NCBI GenBank assembly: GCA_937146725.1
Contig: CAKZRU010000165.1
Location: 1 to 59,117 of the forward strand
Reading direction: 5' to 3'
From: an uncultured Myxococcales bacterium
Lineage (GTDB): Bacteria > Myxococcota_A > Bradymonadia > UBA7976 > VGTA01
Length of the DNA: 59,117 nucleotides
Part shown: one piece after another, positions 52,355 through 59,117 of the stretch
Numbering within the stretch: position 1 is the first letter of the stretch
Layout: each line of letters opens with the position of its first letter
Made by a program: the position numbers and the translations under genes
The notes under the pieces: generated by a model
What the model was told of the DNA's origin: nothing
Databases searched by the model: none
Seen by the model: the letters and a program-made list of their open reading frames with translations, nothing else

Positions 52355-55300
52355 TTATTTACCATCTCGCTCTTGGCAGCTAACCGGTGCTTCACTGTTT
52401 ACTACGTTATTATCATCATCACACTCAATAATTTGGTTAGCCGGATCAGCAATAATAAATATTTGCGCACTTCTGTACTCAGGAAATTGCTGGCTGACCC
52501 AGTCGATTTGTCGCCTTTCTCCAGCGCTTATCTCATCTTCAATCCGATAAGTATCAATGCGGGTCCCCCCTTGTCGGGGGTCTCCAAGATATAAACCAAG
52601 TTCCACATTGCTTACATTCACTTCCCCAAGATTTTCTATACTTAGGTTCATTCTTAGCTCAGGGCAAATATCTATTTCAAAGCTGTTTAAAGTCAAAACT
52701 AAATCAGGGATTTGTTCAGATAGATTAGGCGTTGTTTGAGCTTCATTATTATTTTCATCACATTCACGTTCACGACCAAAGCTATTGTTAAGAGGTGGGT
52801 CAATGATTGCTTTGACCGCTAGCGGTGCTTCAAGACCACTTGAAATATGTGGGGCACTTGGGTCCTGTTCGGCATTATATACCGTACTTAAGCTCACACT
52901 TACACCAGCTAATAATGGCGTGTTGGTTGTTAAAATAAGATCTTCTCCATTGGCATTTTTTAAAGGAGTAAACTCCCCATTTTCTCTCCATTGAGCCAAT
53001 AAACTCACCAAGATACCGGCACCGACTTGCACTTCACCATTGTTATTTACTGTGACACTTAGATTTAATAAAGGAATCGAATTGGCCTGCTCGGTTTGTC
53101 CACAACTATTGCGACTTGCACTTGCTCGTAAGTTTTCGATTCTTAAATCTGGCGCCAAGCCAAAGGAAGACGGTTGGGCTCGATAGGTATTGTAAGATCG
53201 GCCAAAAGTAATCAGCCATGACTTGGGCTCCTGCAAAGGCACAACACCAGATTCGCTGATATTGGTCACATGATAAGCGTGTTGATTCCATATCTTGCGA
53301 GCCGAAACCCAACGGTCTTCCGGATCCCCCCATACCTCAAGGCCCGGATTATACAAGCTTGAATAGGTTTGCCCAAGCGCATTATTTTGATTACGAACCG
53401 AACAAAAGCCAGATTCGGTTGAAGTACTAAAGATGATTTCGGCATTACCATCGGCATCCACATCAGCAACAATGGGATGTTCAATTCGAGTTCGGCTTTC
53501 GGAGGGCTGTTTAAAAAGTGTTAAACCAGTTGAGCCATCATAGATTCTAAAGAAGCATTCATCGTTATAGATGACTTCCATTGCTCCATCTCCATTAAAA
53601 TCAAATAAGGTGGAGCCGGTGACCTTACTTGAGTCATCCTCGGTTTGACGACGCCAACCTTGATGCCCACATACACAAGCACCCGAGACACACCAAGCAC
53701 CTTCTGCACAATCAGAGTCAGCCATACATTGATCACCAGGTGAACGTTCCGGACGGCCAAAAACACCATTACTTTCTTCGTCAGCGGTAGATACATCCCA
53801 GGTTGGGCAAGCAGGACTTGGTGCTTGCAGATCCATCATCACATAACCTGCTGCAAAGGCTGAGCCGACTTCGGGAAAGCCATCCCCATCAAAATCGCCC
53901 ACATTAGGAGCACCACCTTTATCATTACCCGAACCATAGGTCGCTTCGTGAATGATCGTGCCTGTTTGAGAGTCCAAAATGATCAGTTTGCTATTGGAGA
54001 TCAAGATGACTTCGGCTTGACCATCTAGTGGGTTATTCGGCCCCGGTGCTTGAGCTACATCAGCTCCCCAAATATCGGCAATGGCGCAAAAACCATCAAG
54101 ATTTTCTTGTTGCCAAACAATTTCAAGTCTTCCATTACACCAAGCTGTTTCTTCTTCATTTTGTGGTGTAATCATACCACCGTTCTCAACACAATCAGCG
54201 GTTTTTATTGCTCCTTGTGGTGCTCTGGGATAGCGATAAACTGTGCCACCAGCGATAATTTCAGGCCTTGAGTCTCCAAGAATGTCGGCGACACAACTGA
54301 CCCCACCTTGGGTATTTCTTCCCGCACTGCCCAAACCTTGGAAATAGTCTAGCACAACAATCTCACCAGCAACTCTAGCCACGGTGAAAACAACACGACT
54401 CACAATAATTTCAGCCATCCCCTTACCATCTAGTTGGGCAATACTTGGGGTTGGATTCCCACCCACTCCACCGGAAAGACCAATAAAGCCCTGAGCAATG
54501 ACTTCTCCTCGGTGATTGTGAATCACAATTCCCTCATCTTCATGAATACCTACGATCTCGGGTTCCGGATACATGGAGCCCATAGCATCTAAGTTTGCTA
54601 CTGCAATCCCAGCGGTAGAATCCAAGATCGCTTGGTCGCAATTGGGATTAAAAGTTGCTAAGTCATCTCCTTCAAACCAATGTTGCTCACCGACACTCAC
54701 AAATAGATCTTGGCCCTTGTGAAGCCCTCCTCCATGAATGGCTCTTAGGGCACCATTAGAGGTAAAATCCCGATTACAAAAGGTCATAAAAATAATTTCA
54801 GGGATATCGCCTTCGTCAATCAGTCCATCACCATTGTCATCATCTAAATTAGCAACCAAAGGTGTCATCACGGCTTGTGATGAGGACGGTAAAGGATGAC
54901 CATTCGCTAATGGAGATTCGGCCGTGCCTCCCCAAGTGATTTCCGGTGCAGGTAAAGAGGCACTAAAATCAACAGGCTCTAGTAGGCAAATGGCTTCTTC
55001 TGGTCTTCCGGAACAGCGACCCTGCTCACAGCGCATATGCTCGGGACATTCCCAATCATCCAAGCAAGCGCAACTTGCCGCTCCCAGGGGTGTATCTAAA
55101 CATTGAGTTGCGCCAAAGGGACAGTTCAGCCAAGGAATGAGCTCGCTTCCGTCAGAATTACAAATCAAGATTTGAGCCCCTTGACACTGGCGTTCATTGG
55201 CTTGACAAACATCTGCTTGGCATTGGCCCTGTGCATCACAAAACTCGTTGCTTTCACAATCCTCAGTACCCTGACAGCCGACCATGGTACAAAGAGCGCC

Positions 55301-55657
55301 TTCTGCACTGTCTTCGCAGCGAGCATCAGAAGGACAGGGATTATCGGCGCAGGTGACTAAAGTACATTGATATTCACCTTGCATAGCGTCAATGACTTCA
55401 CAGGTGGAGCCCGTTGAACAAGGATTGGGGTCACAAGGATCATCGATAATCAGCATATCCATAAAAGCATCAAGATAACTTGCATCAAACTCAACCGGTA
55501 ATGGTCCTCCAGTTTGTCCTAAATCACTCGTTTGAATCGTTGTAGAGCTTGGCGTAGGTTCACAAGCAAAAAGCCCTAAACAGAGCAAACAGTTCAAGAT
55601 GTAAATGATTCTTTGTGGATTTAATGAGTGAAAAGCACTTGTTATAAGGCTATGCAT
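52355..55657 (-). CDS. Giant lipoprotein with EGF-like, FG-GAP and CARDB regions
   Basis: An 1100-residue lipoprotein (lipobox LFAC, Cys32). Residues 70-225 are cysteine-rich, EGF-like and dickkopf-like modules (CDPNPCSTGSTCEVID; CADNPCPSDARCED; CESNEFCDAQGQCQ). Residues 235-860 hold FG-GAP/VCBS-type beta-propeller repeats with calcium-type motifs (ANLDDDNGDGLIDEGDIPEI; GDFDGDGFPEVGS; VADVDADGNAEIIFS). The last 240 residues contain two CARDB-like Ig domains (LRIENLRASASRNSCG; ECDENNN; LVLTLNSFEIDICPEL; ECDDDNN). Such proteins are surface-attached and bind calcium; the ligand is unknown. It is monocistronic with no ATG conflict and converges with the barrel-like gene. Confidence 0.85.
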   Translation of the reverse strand: MHSLITSAFHSLNPQRIIYILNCLLCLGLFACEPTPSSTTIQTSDLGQTGGPLPVEFDASYLDAFMDMLIIDDPCDPNPCSTGSTCEVIDAMQGEYQCTLVTCADNPCPSDARCEDSAEGALCTMVGCQGTEDCESNEFCDAQGQCQADVCQANERQCQGAQILICNSDGSELIPWLNCPFGATQCLDTPLGAASCACLDDWECPEHMRCEQGRCSGRPEEAICLLEPVDFSASLPAPEITWGGTAESPLANGHPLPSSSQAVMTPLVANLDDDNGDGLIDEGDIPEIIFMTFCNRDFTSNGALRAIHGGGLHKGQDLFVSVGEQHWFEGDDLATFNPNCDQAILDSTAGIAVANLDAMGSMYPEPEIVGIHEDEGIVIHNHRGEVIAQGFIGLSGGVGGNPTPSIAQLDGKGMAEIIVSRVVFTVARVAGEIVVLDYFQGLGSAGRNTQGGVSCVADILGDSRPEIIAGGTVYRYPRAPQGAIKTADCVENGGMITPQNEEETAWCNGRLEIVWQQENLDGFCAIADIWGADVAQAPGPNNPLDGQAEVILISNSKLIILDSQTGTIIHEATYGSGNDKGGAPNVGDFDGDGFPEVGSAFAAGYVMMDLQAPSPACPTWDVSTADEESNGVFGRPERSPGDQCMADSDCAEGAWCVSGACVCGHQGWRRQTEDDSSKVTGSTLFDFNGDGAMEVIYNDECFFRIYDGSTGLTLFKQPSESRTRIEHPIVADVDADGNAEIIFSTSTESGFCSVRNQNNALGQTYSSLYNPGLEVWGDPEDRWVSARKIWNQHAYHVTNISESGVVPLQEPKSWLITFGRSYNTYRAQPSSFGLAPDLRIENLRASASRNSCGQTEQANSIPLLNLSVTVNNNGEVQVGAGILVSLLAQWRENGEFTPLKNANGEDLILTTNTPLLAGVSVSLSTVYNAEQDPSAPHISSGLEAPLAVKAIIDPPLNNSFGRERECDENNNEAQTTPNLSEQIPDLVLTLNSFEIDICPELRMNLSIENLGEVNVSNVELGLYLGDPRQGGTRIDTYRIEDEISAGERRQIDWVSQQFPEYRSAQIFIIADPANQIIECDDDNNVVNSEAPVSCQERDGK

Positions 55658-55799
55658 TTAAGATCTCCTTTATGGACTTAAGTAGAAGCCAAACCTAATC
55701 TCAAAGGCCGTAATCCTTATTGACCGATGAAGACGAGAAACCTACACTTATCTATACTTTGATCTGATCTTTTTTTACATAACATTTAGGTGAATATCC

Positions 55800-57206
55800 A
55801 TGAGCAAATCTGTGCTTGACCGTTTAGAAGCTGATTATCCTCAAATCCCTGCAGTTGTAAGACTGAAGGCGGCCTTGCTTTTTTACGGTCTAAAAGACAG
55901 TGAAGAACAAGTGAAAGTGCTCGTTGAAGCGGGTGATTGGGCATTTCCCAACTTCATGCCTCATCACCTTGCCCCCAGTTTTCCGGCCTATCGTGGTAAG
56001 CGACAAGTGCCCTTTCCTTATTTGCTGCGCTTAGCAGATGATACTCAGGTGCGCCTGCGTTTAAAGACAGACAGTCCATTTGTACTTAAGCAACTTGATG
56101 GGCAGGCATATCCTACGTTTGCTGAAACTGAGGGAGATTTAGTTTCATCTTTAGCGTGGACTGAACAGTTTCAAGAGGCTCCCTTGCATACACAAGTCGA
56201 AGGCTTTCCTTATGCACTGTATGAAGAAGATAGGTTTATCACCACTTTAAGTTTTGAGCCCAAATTAGCTTGGTCGGCTTCTTTAACCGCTGATGGGACT
56301 CCATTTAAGGCGACGGGCTTAAGTCAACACGGAGACATGATGGTGCTTAATCCGGCGCCTGGCTGTGAGTATTTTGTGGCGCCTTTTGGTCATGAAAAGA
56401 AAAATTTGAGTTGTCAGTTTTGCTTATATGGTTTGCCGGATCAACGCATGACTTCTTTGGGACAGCGCTTATTTGAAGCCGAATTACCCCAAGAGAATCT
56501 AAACCGTATTTGTGAGGCTTGTGCGCATCCAGAAACCCATGCTCAGCATTTGTATTTAGTCTCGGGTAGTATGGTGGATATGGCTGAAGAAGGTCGCCGC
56601 TTTGTCCAACTTGCTCAGGCTCTAAATACAGCCGGCCTTACCGAGCGTTACTATGTTGCCTGTGGTTCGGGTGCCATTCCCAAAGAGGCTATGCTCAAAA
56701 TGAAGGCTCTAGGCGTTAAGGGCGCTTGTTTTAACCTAGAAGTTTGGGATCCGGCTCAATTTAAGCGAGTCTGTCCGGGAAAGGATAAGTTTGTTGGCCG
56801 AGAGCGTTGGCTTCAAGCTTTAGAGGAGGCGGTAGAGGTTTTTGGTGAGGGTAATGTAATGACTGCCTTTGTAGGAGGTGCAGAGCTTGATGGCGATGGC
56901 GCATTTAGTGATCCTGACGAGGCTTTAGCTTCTAATTTAGAGGGGGCAGAGTTCCTTTTATCCAAGCGCATTCAGCCCATTTACTCCTTACATTGGAAAA
57001 TGACCGGTAAGCAAAGAGGCTTAGAACCAATTTACAGCTTGGACCACTTTTTAAAGTTAAATCAAGGGCTTGCCGAAGCTCGTCAACGCCATGGTTTAGC
57101 CATTAATCCGGACTTTTTCTGTCGCCGCTGTGCTTATATGCAATTAGAGCCTGATTATGACTATTGGTTAAAACAAGAATCACCAAACACTGAGGGACAG
57201 GCTTAA
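55800..57206 (+). CDS. Radical SAM-like protein with unusual cysteine spacing
   Basis: A 468-residue protein resembling a TIM-barrel radical SAM enzyme: HLYLVSGSMVDMAEEGRRFV, YVACGSGAIPKEAMLKMKAL, then LEVWDPAQFKRVCPGKDKFV and MTAFVGGAELDGDGAF. The [4Fe-4S] cysteines of this family normally read CxxxCxxC. Here the only candidates are Cys189, Cys205 and Cys208 (spacing 15 and 2; CEYFVAPFGH to SCQFC), so the first arm is a long insertion. Two more cysteines sit near the end (FFCRRCAYMQLEP). Residues 1-185 precede the barrel and match nothing I recognise. The stop overlaps the start of the following helicase by one base. The substrate is unknown. Confidence 0.7.
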   Translation: MSKSVLDRLEADYPQIPAVVRLKAALLFYGLKDSEEQVKVLVEAGDWAFPNFMPHHLAPSFPAYRGKRQVPFPYLLRLADDTQVRLRLKTDSPFVLKQLDGQAYPTFAETEGDLVSSLAWTEQFQEAPLHTQVEGFPYALYEEDRFITTLSFEPKLAWSASLTADGTPFKATGLSQHGDMMVLNPAPGCEYFVAPFGHEKKNLSCQFCLYGLPDQRMTSLGQRLFEAELPQENLNRICEACAHPETHAQHLYLVSGSMVDMAEEGRRFVQLAQALNTAGLTERYYVACGSGAIPKEAMLKMKALGVKGACFNLEVWDPAQFKRVCPGKDKFVGRERWLQALEEAVEVFGEGNVMTAFVGGAELDGDGAFSDPDEALASNLEGAEFLLSKRIQPIYSLHWKMTGKQRGLEPIYSLDHFLKLNQGLAEARQRHGLAINPDFFCRRCAYMQLEPDYDYWLKQESPNTEGQA

Positions 57207-59117
57207 TGTGGGGTAAACCTGTAAAAGGGGTTAAGCCTGTCGATCTCCATGGTCTTAATCCCGAACAAAAGGCGGCGGTGGAGCATACAGAAGGATCCTT
57301 ACTTGTTTTAGCAGGTGCAGGGTCAGGTAAAACGCGGGTAATTACCTTTAGAATCGGTCACTTACTTAACTTAGGCGTACGCCCTTCACAGATTCTAGCT
57401 CTCTCTTTTACCAATAAGGCTGCAACAGAAATGAAGGAGCGCTTGGTCGGTTTGGTGGGAGAGCCGGCCAAAAAGTGTCAAACAAGTACCTTTCATGCAC
57501 TTGGGGTAAAGTTTATCAAAGCAGAATATGAAGCAGCTGGGCTTAGGCCGGGCTTTAGTATTTTTGATGAGGGGGATCAGCTAGAGGCGGTGAGGCATTC
57601 AATGCAACAGCTACAAATTGATCCCAAGCAATATGATCCTAAAGGCTTTTTAGAACAAATCACCCAATATAAGTCTCAACTCATTCATCCGGCATCGCTG
57701 AAAGATTCAAGAACAGCCGCGATGATTTACGAGGGCTATTTAAGACGAATGCGCTTAATGAATGCGGTTGACTTTGAAGATCTGATTCGCCTGCCTGTTG
57801 TTTTAATGGAAACAAATCGGGAAGTGAAATTACGTTGGCGAAGTAAGTTTAAATATATTCTTGTTGATGAGTACCAAGATTCTAATGGTGCTCAATTAAG
57901 GATGCTCAAGGCCTTGTCAGAAGGGACAGGTAATATTTGTGTAGTTGGTGATGATGATCAATCGATTTATGGCTGGCGAGGCGCGGTTGCCTCAAATATA
58001 TTAAGGTTTGACCAACACTTTTCTGGTGCACGCATGATTGCTCTGACCCAAAATTATCGATCAACCAATTATATACTCAAAGCGGCCAATAGCGTGATTG
58101 AAAATAATCCGGAACGACATCCAAAGACGCTGTGGAGCGCTCATGGTGATGGTGAAAAATTGGTATATAGGCAGCTTGACCATGGTGAGCAAGAAGCGGA
58201 GTGGGTGGTTAAGGATATGCATCAGCGTCGCTACAGTACCAAAGCAACTGAAGGCCTACCCTTTCCGGAGTTACACTGGCGTGATTTTTCAATCCTCTAT
58301 CGTACCAATGCTCAAGCTCGAGCCTTTGAAGAAAGCTTGCGTAGCTTAAATATTCCTTATCGAATCGTCGGCGGTACCCGTTTCTTTGATCGCAAAGAGG
58401 TACGAGATGCCATCGCCTATTTAAGACTACTTTGTAATCCGAGCGATGATAATGCTTTTCGGCGTATCATCAACTATCCCCAACGTGGAATTGGCGATAA
58501 TACCTTAGAACGAATTGCCCATGTTGCTCAATCAAGAAGCTTGAGTATGTGGGCGATTTGCTTGGAATTGGACAGTATCGGTTTAAGTCCAATCAATGAA
58601 AAAGCAGTGAAAAGTTTTACGGATCTCATTTTACCCTATCAAGCTCGGATTGAGAGAGAATCTTGGTCAGTCGTTTTTCTAGACTTACTTGAGCAGATCA
58701 AGTTTAAAGAGGCCCTAGTCAAGCAATATAAAGATGGTCCACAAACTCAAAAACGTTGGCAAAATGTTGAAGAATTATCAAATGGTCTAAAGCATTCACA
58801 AATGAAAAAGCTTGATTACTCCCTCAATGATTATCTCAATCGAATATCGCTAGAGTATAAACCTAAGGATGATGAGCAAAAGGATGAGGTGACCTTGATG
58901 AGCTTACACAGCTCCAAAGGCCTCGAGTTTCATACTGTGTATATGGTGGGTGTTGAAGAAGGTTGGATGCCCCATGAAAGAGATCCCGGAGAAGGCAGTG
59001 ATCTTGAAGAAGAACGTCGCTTAGCCTATGTGGGCATCACCCGTGCTCAAAGAGTTTTACTGTTAACCAGTGCCTCTAAGCGCTTATCACGAGGAAAAGC
59101 CAAGCCGAGAAGAGCCT
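57206..59117 (+). CDS. UvrD/PcrA/Rep-type DNA helicase, 3' end outside window
   Basis: Superfamily 1A 3'-to-5' helicase used in repair and replication restart. The ATG at 57206 overlaps the preceding stop (taATG). The frame is open to the right edge (637 codons visible). Visible motifs are LNPEQKAAVEHTEGSLLVLA with Walker A GAGSGKT (37-43), LSFTNKAATEMKERL, Walker B LVDEYQD (about 220), VVGDDDQSIYGWRGA, TLMSLHSSKGLEFHTVYMVG, and EEERRLAYVGITRAQ. The order matches the UvrD family; Rep versus PcrA cannot be decided without the C-terminus. Coupled to the radical-SAM-like gene. Confidence 0.95.
   Translation, partial: MWGKPVKGVKPVDLHGLNPEQKAAVEHTEGSLLVLAGAGSGKTRVITFRIGHLLNLGVRPSQILALSFTNKAATEMKERLVGLVGEPAKKCQTSTFHALGVKFIKAEYEAAGLRPGFSIFDEGDQLEAVRHSMQQLQIDPKQYDPKGFLEQITQYKSQLIHPASLKDSRTAAMIYEGYLRRMRLMNAVDFEDLIRLPVVLMETNREVKLRWRSKFKYILVDEYQDSNGAQLRMLKALSEGTGNICVVGDDDQSIYGWRGAVASNILRFDQHFSGARMIALTQNYRSTNYILKAANSVIENNPERHPKTLWSAHGDGEKLVYRQLDHGEQEAEWVVKDMHQRRYSTKATEGLPFPELHWRDFSILYRTNAQARAFEESLRSLNIPYRIVGGTRFFDRKEVRDAIAYLRLLCNPSDDNAFRRIINYPQRGIGDNTLERIAHVAQSRSLSMWAICLELDSIGLSPINEKAVKSFTDLILPYQARIERESWSVVFLDLLEQIKFKEALVKQYKDGPQTQKRWQNVEELSNGLKHSQMKKLDYSLNDYLNRISLEYKPKDDEQKDEVTLMSLHSSKGLEFHTVYMVGVEEGWMPHERDPGEGSDLEEERRLAYVGITRAQRVLLLTSASKRLSRGKAKPRRA

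Noticed and set aside
53106..54271. Several short frames inside and opposite the giant lipoprotein gene
   Set aside because: They overlap a confident coding region in other frames and show no domain or binding site.

Overview
The window (59,117 bases, AT-leaning) comes from a flagellated Gram-negative bacterium. The sequence shows L-ring and P-ring genes (flgH, flgI), many lipobox signal peptides, an LPS-type envelope toolkit and a proton-pumping transhydrogenase. Large secreted lipoproteins rich in cysteine, FG-GAP/CARDB and thrombospondin-3 repeats, together with the flgF-flgG-flgA-flgH-flgI-flgJ-flgN-flgK-flgL-csrA-fliW order, point to a former 'deltaproteobacterial' lineage (Myxococcota/Bradymonadales-like). 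That placement is an inference from gene style, not a database result. No rRNA, tRNA, CRISPR, insertion sequence or prophage was recognised.

Region 1 (1-20130) is a flagellar locus. A plus-strand group holds the 3' end of a flagellin gene, a possible FlaG-like gene and an oversized fliD. A long minus-strand array runs flgF, flgG, flgA, flgH, flgI, flgJ (rod-binding domain only), flgN, flgK, flgL, csrA, fliW, then a 1042-residue homologue of class I adenylate cyclase, a secreted basic protein, fliS and a FliT-like gene. The two groups converge on a nested hairpin near 5.1 kb. The adenylate-cyclase-like protein has lost the catalytic Gly-Ser and Asp-x-Asp motifs and is probably a pseudoenzyme. 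FlgK, FlgL and FliD carry a related beta-rich insert, and the three export chaperones carry Gly/Arg/Lys-rich ends.

Region 2 (20244-31993) has an operon of truncated haemoglobin, a small helical subunit and a GMC/long-chain-alcohol-oxidase-type flavoprotein. It is followed by a secreted HEAT-repeat protein, pntA-pntB, and a minus-strand operon of a 44-residue lipoprotein, an LPP20-type lipoprotein and a soluble lytic transglycosylase.

Region 3 (32311-41587) carries surface or envelope genes: a lipoprotein with thrombospondin-3 repeats, a formyltransferase-like protein, a CPBP membrane protease, a lipoprotein with collagen-like triplets, trmL, and an SppA protease fused to a probable outer-membrane barrel. 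Region 4 (41692-59117) is mostly housekeeping (gluQ, hemE, serC, mutY, a UvrD-type helicase cut by the window edge). Mixed with these are a TPR protein, an FtsK-like protein whose Walker A and B motifs are gone, a zinc-ribbon membrane protein, a barrel-like protein, a very large FG-GAP/CARDB lipoprotein and a radical-SAM-like protein with unusual cysteine spacing.

The strongest leads for something new are the flagellar-locus adenylate-cyclase-like pseudoenzyme with its partner secreted protein, the motor-dead FtsK, the insert module shared by the flagellar axial proteins, and the haemoglobin plus split alcohol-oxidase operon.
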